A DNA stretch of 64,000 bases, taken from NCBI RefSeq assembly GCF_004362515.1, contig NZ_SNXU01000001.1:1798001-1862000 (forward strand), read 5' to 3'. The position numbers and the translations under genes were made by a program. Position 1 is the first letter of the stretch. Each line of letters begins with the position of its first letter. This DNA is from Actinokineospora alba (GTDB lineage: Bacteria; Actinomycetota; Actinomycetes; Mycobacteriales; Pseudonocardiaceae). Under the pieces are notes generated by a model. That model saw only the letters and a program-made list of their open reading frames with translations. It was not told the DNA's origin and made no database searches. This document shows positions 50,984 through 60,616 of this stretch, one piece after another.

Positions 50984-51760
50984 GTGTCTAACGAGTTCTC
51001 CGGCCGTGCACTCATCGTCGTGCCGGCCTGGAACGAAGAGGCCGCCGTCGCCGAGACGGTGCGCGAGATCTACGCCGCCGTTCCCGCCGCCGACGTCCTC
51101 GTGGTCGACGACGGGTCCAGCGACCGGACTGTGGAGTGCGCCCGGGAGGCCGGGGCGCTCGTCCTCGAACTGCCCTTCAACCTCGGTGTCGGTGGTGCGA
51201 TGCGCGCGGGCTTCCGCTACGCGCTGCGCCACAACTACGACGTCGCGGTGCAGGTCGACGCGGACGGGCAGCACGATCCCAGCGAGATCCCGGACCTGCT
51301 CGCGGGCCTGGCGCACGCGGACATCGTCATCGGCGCCCGGTTCGCCGAGCGCGGCGCGTACCAGGTCCGAGGCCCGCGCAAGTGGGCGATGGTCGTGCTG
51401 TCGAAGGTGCTCTCGCTGCTGGCCAAGACCCGGCTCACCGACACGACCTCCGGCTTCAAGGCGACCGGCCGCCGCGCGCTGCCGCTGTTCGCCGAGCACT
51501 ACCCCGTCGAGTACCTCGGCGACACGATCGAATCGCTGGTCATCGCGCTCCGCTCGGGCTGCGTGGTGACCCAGGTGCCCGCGCACATGCGGCCGCGCCG
51601 CGCGGGCAACCCGAGCCACAGCCCGTGGAAGGCCACGGTGTACCTGTTCCGCGCCGGGTTCGCCCTGCTGCTGGCCCTGGTGCGCCGCTGGGACACCACG
51701 GTCAAACAGGCCGTCCCGATGGCCGCGCCGCCCGCCGCCGAGAAGAGGATGTCGTCGTGA
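50984..51760 (+). CDS. GT2 glycosyltransferase (polyprenyl-phosphate mannosyltransferase-like)
   Basis: 258 residues. V-V-P-A-W-N-E-E-A-A-V, V-D-D-G-S-S-D-R-T and V-D-A-D-G-Q-H define a DPM-like GT-A site, and T-S-G-F-K-A is the family acceptor-side motif. Short C-terminal hydrophobic helix. The GTG at 50984 has TAGCAT eight bases before it. Its stop overlaps the start of a DUF2304 gene, a pairing repeated in many polysaccharide loci. Confidence 0.88.
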   Translation: MSNEFSGRALIVVPAWNEEAAVAETVREIYAAVPAADVLVVDDGSSDRTVECAREAGALVLELPFNLGVGGAMRAGFRYALRHNYDVAVQVDADGQHDPSEIPDLLAGLAHADIVIGARFAERGAYQVRGPRKWAMVVLSKVLSLLAKTRLTDTTSGFKATGRRALPLFAEHYPVEYLGDTIESLVIALRSGCVVTQVPAHMRPRRAGNPSHSPWKATVYLFRAGFALLLALVRRWDTTVKQAVPMAAPPAAEKRMSS

Positions 51761-52128
51761 GCGCCTATATCGTCGCCCTCATCGGCAGCGTGCTGATCCT
51801 GCTCGGCATCTTCGAGCTGCTGCGCAGGCGTCAGCTCAGCGAGAAGTACGCCGTGCTGTGGCTGGTCGTCGGCGTGACCCTGCTCGTCGTGACGATCTTC
51901 CCGGGCCTGCTGGGCGTGCTGAGTCGGGCCGCGGGCGTGGAGATCGCGTCCAACCTGCTGTTCTTCGTCGCGATCGTGTTCCTCGTCGGGGTCGCCCTGC
52001 ACCTGTCGTGGGAGGTCTCCCGGCTCGAGGACGAGACCCGCAAGCTCGCCGAGGACCTGGCGATCCTGCGCCTCGACGTCGACGAGCACGTCAAGCGGAC
52101 GACGTCCGGCCCGGACGGAAAGTCCTAG
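51757..52128 (+). CDS. DUF2304 membrane protein
   Basis: 123 residues: three hydrophobic segments (~3-22, 32-50, 63-85), then an amphipathic helix rich in E/L/R that may be a coiled coil. DUF2304 proteins are almost always next to a GT2 enzyme and are thought to assist it at the membrane. GTGA overlap with that enzyme. One base separates its stop from the stop of the convergent GT4 gene. Confidence 0.88.
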   Translation: MSAYIVALIGSVLILLGIFELLRRRQLSEKYAVLWLVVGVTLLVVTIFPGLLGVLSRAAGVEIASNLLFFVAIVFLVGVALHLSWEVSRLEDETRKLAEDLAILRLDVDEHVKRTTSGPDGKS

Positions 52129-52129
52129 C

Positions 52130-53257
52130 TCAGCCCGGAACCGGGGCGCCGCGCAGCATCGCGGAGATGACCTCGACGGCGTGATCCCAGGAGAACCGCT
52201 CCGCGGTCGTCGCGCGCAGCGCGTCACCCCGGGAACGGCGCAGTTCCGCGTCGCCCAAGGCCTCGCCGAGTGCCCGCGCGAGCGCGTCGGGCTGCTGCGC
52301 GGGGACCAGCCAACCGGTCCGGTCGGCGTCGAGGATCTCCGACGTGCCACCGACATCGGTGGCGACCACCGCTGCGCCGAGCGCCGCGGCTTCGAGCACG
52401 GTGGTGGGCAGGCCCTCGGTCCAGCTCGGGTTGACGAACACCGTGGCGGCCGCGATCTCCTTCAGCGCCGTGGCATGGTCGACCGCGCCCAGGAACTCGA
52501 CGTGGTCGCCGAGTCCGAGCGTCTTGGCCTTCGCTTCGAGGGCCGAGCGCACCGGGCCGTCGCCGCAGATCCGCAGGCGGGCCTTCATCCCGGTGGAGTG
52601 CAGGGTCGCGGTCGCGTCGAGCAGGTCCGCGACGCCCTTGCCGCTGATGAGCCTGCCGACAAAGCAGACGGTGTCGTCGGCGGTCGGCTCGGCCTTAAGG
52701 TCGGTCGGCAGTTCCATGCCGCGGTGGACCACGGTGGGCTCGCGGCCCGACAGGTCGCGGACGAAGTCGCGGGCCGAGTTGGACACGGCGACGACGTGCG
52801 CCGCCTTGCCCAGCACCACCTTCGCGATCGTCGCGTCGACGGTGTTGGCGACCAACCGGACGAATCCGTTCCCGCTCTGCACCGGCGTCGAGCCGTGTTC
52901 GATGTGCACCCGGCGGATGCCCCGGCTCGCGGCGAACCGCGAGGCCAGCGCGGCGTGGTAGAAGAACCGCGTGTGGGTCATCATCACCGAATCCGGTGTG
53001 CAGTACTCCCGCAGCAGCTTGTGGAAACCGGGCTTGGGCACCGGGTAGGGCGACACCGGCATCCACGACGGCCACCGCACGACGGTCCAGCGGTCGGTGA
53101 GGTGCTCGATCCCCGGCTTGGACGCGGTGTCGGACGTGAGCACCGTGATCCGCAGATCGGGGTCCGCCGCGAGGAGCTGGCGGTGCAGCTCGTGCGCGTA
53201 GGCCTCCAGGCCGCCCGGATGAGGTGGGTAGCAGGACGGGAGGTCGACCAGGTGCAT
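52130..53257 (-). CDS. GT4 glycosyltransferase
   Basis: 375 residues, GT-B fold. N-terminal P-P-H-P-G-G-L-E-A-Y loop, V-S-N-S-A linker motif, F-V-G-R-L-I-S-G-K-G, I-C-G-D-G-P, and the E-x7-E motif in E-G-L-P-T-T-V-L-E-A-A. Typical retaining mannosyl/glucosyltransferase of surface glycan synthesis. The ATG at 53257 begins M-H-L-V-D-L-P; an upstream start at 53275 adds six residues. Confidence 0.9.
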   Translation of the reverse strand: MHLVDLPSCYPPHPGGLEAYAHELHRQLLAADPDLRITVLTSDTASKPGIEHLTDRWTVVRWPSWMPVSPYPVPKPGFHKLLREYCTPDSVMMTHTRFFYHAALASRFAASRGIRRVHIEHGSTPVQSGNGFVRLVANTVDATIAKVVLGKAAHVVAVSNSARDFVRDLSGREPTVVHRGMELPTDLKAEPTADDTVCFVGRLISGKGVADLLDATATLHSTGMKARLRICGDGPVRSALEAKAKTLGLGDHVEFLGAVDHATALKEIAAATVFVNPSWTEGLPTTVLEAAALGAAVVATDVGGTSEILDADRTGWLVPAQQPDALARALGEALGDAELRRSRGDALRATTAERFSWDHAVEVISAMLRGAPVPG

Positions 53258-53301
53258 GCCGACTATCTTGCACACCCGCGACGCCCCGGGTCAGTCCGGG
53301 G

Positions 53302-54567
53302 TCAGCTGGTCGCAGCCCGGTCGGCGCGCGCGTGCCGGGTCAGTCCGACCCACGCGATCCCGGCGCCGACTCCCCAGGCCAGGGCCATCCCGCAGGCCGC
53401 GCCCACGACGCCGAACTGGGTGCCGAGCAGGGCGATCAGGGCGAGTTCGCAGATCAGCTGGATGGTGCGGACCCGCGGGCCGACCCACGCCCGGCCGCTC
53501 GCCTTGGCCGCCACCATGGCGGTCTGGCCCGACGCCAACAGGAACGCGTAGACCAGCAGGAACAGCACGACCGGCTCCAGGGTGGACCAGTCGGCCTTGA
53601 GCAGGGTGCCCATCAGGTCGGCGGGCAGCACGAGCACGATCAGCGCGCTCACCGCGCACACGATCGCCGCCAGCGCCGTGACCAGAGCGGGCGCGCGGAC
53701 CACGTCCTTGGCGCTGCGGCCCGCCAGATGGGCGAGCAGGGCGGTCCCGATGCCGACGAAGAGCACGGTCAGCGCGGTGATCGGGGTCATCGCCTTGCGG
53801 AGCAGGCCGTAGTCGTTGAGTCCGGTCGCCCAGATGGCCATGCCGAACGTCGCGTAGATGCCCGCGGCGAGGTAGATGGCGTCGACCAGGAAGCCGGGGA
53901 TCAGGCGCCACTGGTCCGACAGCCATCGGCGAACCGACCCGAAGGCGAACGGGCTGCCGGTGAGCCGGATCGCGACCGCGGACATCAGCACACCGGTCGC
54001 CGCCCACAGCAGGTACACCCGGGTCGGTGTCAGCTCGTCGACGAGAGCGACCGTGACCAGCGCGGCGACCAACAAACCAAACCAGACACCGTCGACGCCC
54101 AGCGCGATCAGCGGGCGGTCGCGGCCGTAGCCGACGTAGCGGGCGTGGTCGAGCGCGCCGAGCAGCGGCGACGCCGCGGCCTGGATGAACAGGAGTTCTT
54201 GCGCGGTTCCGTCGAGGAACAGGCCCACGATCAGCGACCCGATCCCGACAGCGAGGCCGAGCGCGAGCGCGCTTCCCGCCGCGCCCCGCGAGCGTTCGTC
54301 CCCGGCGGTCCGCGACACCAGCATCGGCTCCGAGGCGATTGCCCGGCCGATGTACCACTGGCCGGTCTGCACCATCATGACCAGCGTGAAGATCCCGTAC
54401 TCGGCGCCGGTCGACACCGGGATCGCGGCGGCCTGCATGGCGAACGCGACGGCGCTGAAGACGAGTTGGTCGGCGGTCACAAGGGACTGCCTGCCGACCC
54501 GGTCGATCAAGGTTCGCAGCGCTGACCTCGGGTTCGACCCAGGTGCCGGTGTCGCTGACTTCGTCAC
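53302..54567 (-). CDS. oligosaccharide flippase-like membrane protein
   Basis: 421 residues, about 12 helices, MOP superfamily (Wzx-like) by the two six-helix halves and the pattern Y-G-I-F-T-L near helix 2. It is less conserved than the flippase at 41565, and only 35% or so of its residues are polar. Presumably exports a lipid-linked repeat unit built by the adjacent glycosyltransferases. GTG start; 44 bases before the next gene on the same strand. Confidence 0.78.
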   Translation of the reverse strand: MTKSATPAPGSNPRSALRTLIDRVGRQSLVTADQLVFSAVAFAMQAAAIPVSTGAEYGIFTLVMMVQTGQWYIGRAIASEPMLVSRTAGDERSRGAAGSALALGLAVGIGSLIVGLFLDGTAQELLFIQAAASPLLGALDHARYVGYGRDRPLIALGVDGVWFGLLVAALVTVALVDELTPTRVYLLWAATGVLMSAVAIRLTGSPFAFGSVRRWLSDQWRLIPGFLVDAIYLAAGIYATFGMAIWATGLNDYGLLRKAMTPITALTVLFVGIGTALLAHLAGRSAKDVVRAPALVTALAAIVCAVSALIVLVLPADLMGTLLKADWSTLEPVVLFLLVYAFLLASGQTAMVAAKASGRAWVGPRVRTIQLICELALIALLGTQFGVVGAACGMALAWGVGAGIAWVGLTRHARADRAATS

Positions 54568-54672
54568 GCTGCGGGCGCCTTCTTGCCGGGGGATCGGGCC
54601 CCCTACTCTACGGGGGCGTTCGGTCGAGATCGCCGCGGCGGGGTTCCCGCCGAGTCTGTCGAGGAGGCATAC

Positions 54673-55443
54673 GTGACCTCACCGGTCTCCGTGGTGATTC
54701 CCTGCGCGCCGAAAGCCGAGTACCTCGGCGAGACCTTGCGGTCGGTGGCGGCGCAGACCCATGACGCGTGGGAAGTCGTGCTGGTCCTCGACGGCGACTG
54801 CGAGCAGAACCGCGCGGCGGCCGCCGAACTCGGCGACCGGATCACCGTGGAACTGACCCCGAAGCCGCGCAGCGGGCCCGCGGTCGGCCGCAACATCGGC
54901 ATGGCCGCCGCCCGGCACGACCTCATCGCGTTCCTCGACGCCGACGACCTATGCGCACCCGAGCGGCTAGCCGTTCAGGCCGCCCTCCTCGACGAACGGC
55001 CTGACCTCGGGCTGGTCGGCGCGTGGTCGACAAAGATCGACCCGAGCGGTGAGCAGGTCGGGGTCGCGCATTCGGTCACCGGCGAGGACAAGGTCGCCCG
55101 CACGATGCTGGTGTTCAACTGCCTGACGACCTCGACGATCATGACCCGCAAGGTGCTCGCCGAGAAGCTCGGCGGCTTCGACCCGCGGTGCGTGCGCCTC
55201 GAGGACTACGACCTGTGGCTGCGGATCCTGGCTGAGGCCCCCGGGGACGTGCTGCCGCAGGAGTTGCTCGGGTACCGGGTGCACCCCGAGCAGTACAGCC
55301 GCGGTGGGCTGTTGGGCCCGCAGACCGCGTTGATCCGCAAGAGCAAGCTCAAGCTGGGCAAGCGGATCGGCGTCGGCCCGGTCGGCGTCGCGGCCCGCCA
55401 CCTGGCCTGGCTCGGCGTGCAGGTGGCGAACCGCCGCTGGTGA
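54673..55443 (+). CDS. GT2 glycosyltransferase
   Basis: 256 residues. V-V-I-P-C-A-P-K-A-E-Y-L, V-L-D-G-D-C, G-P-A-V-G-R-N-I-G-M-A-A-A and F-L-D-A-D-D are the GT-A core, and R-L-E-D-Y-D-L-W-L-R is the acceptor-side ED motif. No membrane helix. The GTG start has GAGGAGG upstream. Its TGA stop abuts directly the stop of the convergent acyltransferase gene, giving TGATCA. Confidence 0.88.
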   Translation: MTSPVSVVIPCAPKAEYLGETLRSVAAQTHDAWEVVLVLDGDCEQNRAAAAELGDRITVELTPKPRSGPAVGRNIGMAAARHDLIAFLDADDLCAPERLAVQAALLDERPDLGLVGAWSTKIDPSGEQVGVAHSVTGEDKVARTMLVFNCLTTSTIMTRKVLAEKLGGFDPRCVRLEDYDLWLRILAEAPGDVLPQELLGYRVHPEQYSRGGLLGPQTALIRKSKLKLGKRIGVGPVGVAARHLAWLGVQVANRRW

Positions 55444-56616
55444 TCAGGCTCGCGCGGGCGCCAGTTCGGTCGAGTCCTCGGCACCCGCGGAGTCGCCGGT
55501 GTCCTCGGAACCCTTGGCGTCCTTGGACTTCGCGTCCGCGCCCGGGTCCGTCTTGGCGGCCTTGCGGCTGTCGAGAGTCGTGATGAGGTCCCGGCCGACA
55601 CCGATCATCGGCACCTCCACCCAGCGGTAGAGGACGTCGGCCACGATGAGACTGGCGATCGTCACCGCGATCACGGTCGCGGTCCGCTCGATCCGCAGCA
55701 CCGGGAAGGTCGCCGCGATCATGGTCCCGGTGAGCGCCTGCACCAGGTACAGCGAGTACGACCGCTCACCGATGAACCGCATGACCGGGTTCGCCAGCAG
55801 CGGCAGCAGCGGCCCGCCGTTGAACAGACCCGGCAGCATCAGCGCGACCGCCAAGCCGTAGGTCATGACGAGGACGTCCTCGTTGCCGAACGAGGCCAGG
55901 AACCACTTGGTGTTCAGCTGCACCACGACGACCGCGACCGCGAAGACCAAGCCGAACACCGGCAGGGTCAGGTACCGCAGGACCGCGAAGCCGCGCGGGT
56001 AGTGCAGCACCACGGCCAGCAGACAGCCGATCAGGATCACGATGTATGACGCGGAACCGTAGGTGTAGAACGGCACGATCAGGGCGGCGGCCAGCAGGGT
56101 CATCGCGGTGGCGATCACCGTGAGGCGCTTGCCGAGGGTCAGCGCGCCGAGCGCGAAGGCGAGCAGCGGCCACACCAGGTAGAACTTCTGCTCGATCGCC
56201 AGCGTCCAGGAGTGACCGAAGATCTGGCCCGCGGCGATGTACTCGTTGTTGAACGTGAGGTAGTACGGCAGCACTTCGCCGACGTTGTGCGAGGTGTACT
56301 CACCGCGCAGGTAGTGCATCAACACCGTCGCGCCAAGCACCACGTAATAGACCGGCATGATCCGGAACGCGCGCCGGATGTAGAAGTTGCGCAGCGACAC
56401 CCGGCCCTTGCGGCCCTCTTCGCGCAACGCGAGCGTGGTGATCAGGTAGCCCGAGATCACGAAGAACATGTGCACGCCGAGCCAGCCGCTCATGCCGTGC
56501 CACTTGGTGCCCCCGAAGTGGGAGAACACCACCATCACCGCCGCGATCGCCCGGAGCCCGTCCAGGGCCGCGAAGTGCCGGATCGCCAGGTATTCCTCGT
56601 GCTTGAGCGGGGCCAT
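55444..56616 (-). CDS. acyltransferase 3 family membrane protein
   Basis: 390 residues and ten helices. L-D-G-L-R-A-I-A-A-V-M-V-V near the N terminus carries the family R in R-A-I, with S-H-F and F-F-V-I-S-G-Y-L-I-T. Such enzymes transfer acetyl, succinyl or related groups onto sugars of exported glycans. After the last helix comes a 40-residue charged, disordered tail (K-S-K-D-A-K-G-S-E-D-T). GAGGAAG precedes the ATG at 56616. Confidence 0.9.
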   Translation of the reverse strand: MAPLKHEEYLAIRHFAALDGLRAIAAVMVVFSHFGGTKWHGMSGWLGVHMFFVISGYLITTLALREEGRKGRVSLRNFYIRRAFRIMPVYYVVLGATVLMHYLRGEYTSHNVGEVLPYYLTFNNEYIAAGQIFGHSWTLAIEQKFYLVWPLLAFALGALTLGKRLTVIATAMTLLAAALIVPFYTYGSASYIVILIGCLLAVVLHYPRGFAVLRYLTLPVFGLVFAVAVVVVQLNTKWFLASFGNEDVLVMTYGLAVALMLPGLFNGGPLLPLLANPVMRFIGERSYSLYLVQALTGTMIAATFPVLRIERTATVIAVTIASLIVADVLYRWVEVPMIGVGRDLITTLDSRKAAKTDPGADAKSKDAKGSEDTGDSAGAEDSTELAPARA

Positions 56617-56790
56617 GCTTCCTCTTCGAACGCAGGGGAACGCGGTCTCGTCGCGCCGCAAGGCCACCAGGCCTCGCGGATGCGCGGCTCGCCTATGAGC
56701 ACGGCCGCCAGGCGGTCATGGTGCCACAGTGACGAATCGATCCCGAACACGGTCGGCGTGGCGAGTTGCGCAGCTCGCACTCCGGGGTGT

Positions 56791-58746
56791 TCAGCCGCCC
56801 GGGCGCTGCTGGGGCCGCGGCTGGTCCAAGGTGACCTCGTAGACCCGGGACGAGCCCTCCGCGAAGACCAGCTTCAGCGACCGGGCCTCGTCCAGATCGT
56901 CGAGGCCGGGAGCGGCGCCCCGGGCGCCGTAGACGCGGTCGTCGGTGAAGAAGACGTGGGTGATGCCGAGTTTGCGGACGATGGCCTGGACCTCGGTGTC
57001 GGTGTCCAGTTCGTCGAAGCGCTCCCACAGCTCGACCCGGTCGGCACCCGCCGACTTCGGGTCGGGACGCCCGCTGAACACGTGGCCGAAGACCGGGTGC
57101 ACGTCCTCCAGCGCCCACATCCACGCCGAGCCGTCCGTCGGGTCGTTCATGACCACGCCCTTGTCGGGCACGACCTTGCCGAGTTCCTCGATCGCCGCCT
57201 GCTTGGGCGGCGTCATCGTCCCGGCCTGCGCGCCGTACGCCGGCTTGATGAAGGTCGTGTTGCGGCCGATGTAGAACGCGTTGGTCAGGCCGGCGAGCGC
57301 GACGACGACGACGCCGAGGGCGAGACTGCGCACGATCACGTCATCGCGCTTGGTCCAGCGCGCGGTGACCCGGGTGAGGAAGTCGCGCGCCACGACCAGG
57401 CCGTTGGCCGCGACCAGCAGCAGCGGAAGCGTGCACAGCGCGGCGAAGCGCCAGCGGTCGTTCCACCACGGACCGGTCAGCAGGGCGACCGTCGGCCCCT
57501 CGTACGAGGCCGCGAGGACGAACAGGACGATGAAGACAAGGCCGCCGACGAGCCACCAGCCGAGGTCGCGCAGCCTGCGCAGCCCCACGACGCCCGCGAC
57601 CAGCGCGGCGACCAGCCACCACTGCGGAAGCGCGGTCTCGTAGTTCTGGAACAGGACCATGCCCAGCACGGCGCCGGGGGTGCCGTACGTCGGCCAGTCG
57701 AACCCGGAGGCGGTGGCCATGCTCGCCGCTTTGAGCAGCTCCGGGAGGGCCCTCGCCGCCGCGAGCACGCCCATGACGCCGACCGCGACCAGCTCCGGCA
57801 GCGGCACCCGGCGGGCCTGGATCCAGCGCTGCAGCACGTAGACCCCGCAGAACACCGCTGCCGACAGAGCGACGCTGGGGTGCAGGGTGACGAGCCCGGT
57901 CGCGGCCAGGGCGGTGATCAGGATGAGGGCGGGGTCACGCCGGTCGAGCAGCGCGACGAACAGCGCGACGAAACCGGGGATGACCGCGACCCCGACGGCG
58001 AACGGCCAGACCGGGCCGAAGAACTCCAGGGCGTACGGGAAGCTGGTGAACGTGCCCGCCAGCAGGGCGGTCGCCGCGATCAGGGCGGGGCGGGCCTTCG
58101 CGGCCCGCAGGACGCCGACCATCGACAGGGCGAAGACGAACGCGAGCAGCCCGGACTGCAGGTTGAGCAGCTGCGGGACGGTGCCCGCGGTGACCTGCAG
58201 CGCCGTCGCGACCAGCACGTGGAAGCTGTTCGGGTAGAAGAAGTTCTGGTTGAACGGGTCGTTGACCGCGCGCAGCGCGGAGGGGGCCGACTCGCCGGTC
58301 TCGGCGATGAACCGGACCGAGTTGGCGTGGAAGATCGCGTCCCAGAACTGGTGCACGCCGGTGAAGCCCGCTGTCGAGCGCGACGTGACGAGCAGGCCGA
58401 CGCCCGCTGCGATGGCCAGCGCGGCGACCACGCCCGCGTGGTGGATCAAGCTCCACCGCGGCAGTTCGTCGCCCGCGGACATCGGGAACCATCGCCTGCC
58501 CACGAGCCGGGCCGCGAACACGACCGCGCACACCACGGCGGTGACGGCGAGCAGCGCCCAGACCGACCAGCCGCCCAGCAGCGTGGGAGCCAGCGGCGCG
58601 CCGAGCGAGACCACGCCGTAGGTGAGCACCGGGGCCGTGCCGAGCAGCACCCAGCCGCGCAGGCCCGCCGAGACGCCGACCAGGAGGCCCGGGACGACCA
58701 GCAGGGTCGTCAACACCAGACACAGCAGGCCGGCATTGGTAAGCAT
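56791..58746 (-). CDS. DUF6541-type multi-pass membrane protein, GT-C-like
   Basis: 651 residues, about 13 helices over residues 1-500, then a soluble domain (~510-651) expected outside the cell. The long loop after the fourth helix has F-W-D-A-I-F-H-A-N and N-Q-N-F-F-Y-P-N-S-F-H, placed like the catalytic loop of GT-C glycosyltransferases. Commonly found in actinobacterial glycan loci; the activity is unproven. GGAAAGG before the ATG. Confidence 0.78.
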   Translation of the reverse strand: MLTNAGLLCLVLTTLLVVPGLLVGVSAGLRGWVLLGTAPVLTYGVVSLGAPLAPTLLGGWSVWALLAVTAVVCAVVFAARLVGRRWFPMSAGDELPRWSLIHHAGVVAALAIAAGVGLLVTSRSTAGFTGVHQFWDAIFHANSVRFIAETGESAPSALRAVNDPFNQNFFYPNSFHVLVATALQVTAGTVPQLLNLQSGLLAFVFALSMVGVLRAAKARPALIAATALLAGTFTSFPYALEFFGPVWPFAVGVAVIPGFVALFVALLDRRDPALILITALAATGLVTLHPSVALSAAVFCGVYVLQRWIQARRVPLPELVAVGVMGVLAAARALPELLKAASMATASGFDWPTYGTPGAVLGMVLFQNYETALPQWWLVAALVAGVVGLRRLRDLGWWLVGGLVFIVLFVLAASYEGPTVALLTGPWWNDRWRFAALCTLPLLLVAANGLVVARDFLTRVTARWTKRDDVIVRSLALGVVVVALAGLTNAFYIGRNTTFIKPAYGAQAGTMTPPKQAAIEELGKVVPDKGVVMNDPTDGSAWMWALEDVHPVFGHVFSGRPDPKSAGADRVELWERFDELDTDTEVQAIVRKLGITHVFFTDDRVYGARGAAPGLDDLDEARSLKLVFAEGSSRVYEVTLDQPRPQQRPGG

Positions 58747-58972
58747 CTATGGGGCCTTTCCACACTCGGGTCACCGCGGCCGGACGCGCGGACAGCCCGG
58801 GACCGCGTGGCCAGGGCCGGTACTCGCCGTGCACTCTATCCGCACCGGCCATTTACACCGGCGCGCGGCGGCGGTCAACGTGGGCATCAGCCGACCGGGG
58901 GGAACCGGACGGTACCCTGGATCGCGCCTGGCTCCGGTCCCGCGGAGCACCGGACGACCCCCTCTGAGAGAC

Positions 58973-60616
58973 GTGACGGACCAGCCTGAGATTCAGATGC
59001 CTCCCGCGACCTTCGAACTCATCGACGAGAGCGGGGTGTTCGACGGCGAGCAGCCCAGCATCCTCGACGACCGGGAACGCGCGCTCGTCGTCGGCGCGGC
59101 CAACTACTACGCGCTGACGATGCCGGGGCAGACCTTCCGGTTCACCGTGCTCAGGGGACCGTCAGGCAGCCTTCCGTCGCTGACCGACGAGGAGACCAGC
59201 CAGATCGAGTGGGCCGACGACCGCCAGGTCATCGGCTCGATGGTCTTCCGCAGCGTCGTGCACACCACGCGCTCCTCCGGCGAGGCCGAGGCGATGATCG
59301 ACCTGACCGTCGACGTCGGCGGCGCGGAGCAGATCGCCACCGCCTACAACCAGCTCCCCGGCGTCCTCGGCGCCGTGCGGCGAGCGGTCCGGTTCAGCGC
59401 GCCGGTCCAGTTCGACGCGCTGCGGCAGTTCCGCACCGACGTCATCCACTGGCGCAACCGCAGCGAGCACCCCTCCAAGGCCTCGCCGGTCCTCATCGAC
59501 CGCGGCGCGTCCGCCGTCGGCCCCGGCAAGGTGCCCGCGGTCCTGTTCGGCATCCACTGGCTCGAACTCGGCGGCGCCGAGCGGTGGGCGGTGGAGACGG
59601 TCCAGCTGGCGAAAGAGGCGGGCCTGGTGCCGATCGTGGTCACCGACCGGCCGTCGAGCCACCCGTGGATCACCCGGCCGGAGTTCGACGGCGCGGTCGT
59701 GGTCCCGCTGACCATGCCGCTGCCGCCCGGTCAGGAATCGTCCTTCCTCAACGGTGTGCTGTCGGCGTTCGACGTGCGCGGCGTGCACCTGCACCACTGC
59801 ACCTGGCTCTACGAGCGGCTTCCGTGGCTCAAGGCGGTCCGGCCGGACATCCCGGTCGTCGACTCCCTGCACATCCTGGAATACCGCACCGGCGGCTTCG
59901 TCGACATCTCCGTGCGGATGTCGAACGTCATCGACACGCACCACGTGATCTCGCCGCAGCTGCGCGACTACCTCATCGGCAAGCAGAACGTCGACAAGGA
60001 CAAGGTCGCCCTCGCCACCCTGGCGAACCTGACGGTCCGGGCGGAGGACCCCAAGCCCGCCCCGAGCACCGACGGCCCGTTCACCGTGGCGTTCGTCGGC
60101 CGGTTCACCCAGCAGAAGCGCCCCTACCTGTTCCTCAAGCTGGCCGCCGAACTCAAGGGCTCGGCGCCCGGCGACATCCGCTTCGTCATGCACGGCGACG
60201 GCGAGCTCTCCGGCGAGGTGCACGGCCTGCGGAACAGGCTGGGCCTGGCCGACGTGCTGGAGATCCGCGGTCCCGACCAGCCGGTGTCGCGCACCCTGGC
60301 CGAGTCGGACGTGCTGGTCATCTCCTCGGACAACGAGGGCCTGACCCTGACCTCCTTCGAGGCCTCCGCGGCGGGCGTGCCCGTCGTGTCGGCCGATGTC
60401 GGCTCGCAGGCCTCGCTCATCGCCGACGAACTGCTCTGCCCCCGGCACCCGTACCCCTTCATCCGCACCGCGGCCGACCGCATCGCGACGATGATGACCG
60501 ACCCCCAGCAGCGCGAGACCTGGCTGGCCGAGCAGCGCGACAAGTCCGAGGCGTTCGCCGCGCTGCCCGACGCCCGGTCGATGGTCCGCGACCTCTACCA
60601 AGGATGGATGCAGTGA
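58973..60616 (+). CDS. GT4 glycosyltransferase with N-terminal extension
   Basis: 547 residues, longer than usual. Residues 1-180 form an extra domain with no clear match (starts P-P-A-T-F-E-L-I-D-E-S-G). The GT-B part follows: G-I-H-W-L-E-L-G-G-A-E-R-W-A, V-A-F-V-G-R-F-T-Q-Q-K-R, M-H-G-D-G-E-L and S-D-N-E-G-L-T-L-T-S-F-E-A. GTG start with GAGAG upstream; earlier in-frame codons lie over the preceding promoter region. GTGA overlap with the next gene. Confidence 0.85.
   Translation: MTDQPEIQMPPATFELIDESGVFDGEQPSILDDRERALVVGAANYYALTMPGQTFRFTVLRGPSGSLPSLTDEETSQIEWADDRQVIGSMVFRSVVHTTRSSGEAEAMIDLTVDVGGAEQIATAYNQLPGVLGAVRRAVRFSAPVQFDALRQFRTDVIHWRNRSEHPSKASPVLIDRGASAVGPGKVPAVLFGIHWLELGGAERWAVETVQLAKEAGLVPIVVTDRPSSHPWITRPEFDGAVVVPLTMPLPPGQESSFLNGVLSAFDVRGVHLHHCTWLYERLPWLKAVRPDIPVVDSLHILEYRTGGFVDISVRMSNVIDTHHVISPQLRDYLIGKQNVDKDKVALATLANLTVRAEDPKPAPSTDGPFTVAFVGRFTQQKRPYLFLKLAAELKGSAPGDIRFVMHGDGELSGEVHGLRNRLGLADVLEIRGPDQPVSRTLAESDVLVISSDNEGLTLTSFEASAAGVPVVSADVGSQASLIADELLCPRHPYPFIRTAADRIATMMTDPQQRETWLAEQRDKSEAFAALPDARSMVRDLYQGWMQ

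Noticed and set aside
56212..58989. Long plus-strand frame of 925 codons opposite the acyltransferase and DUF6541 genes
   Set aside because: Translation is dominated by R, D, G, E and Q without domain structure, while the opposite strand codes for well-formed membrane proteins.
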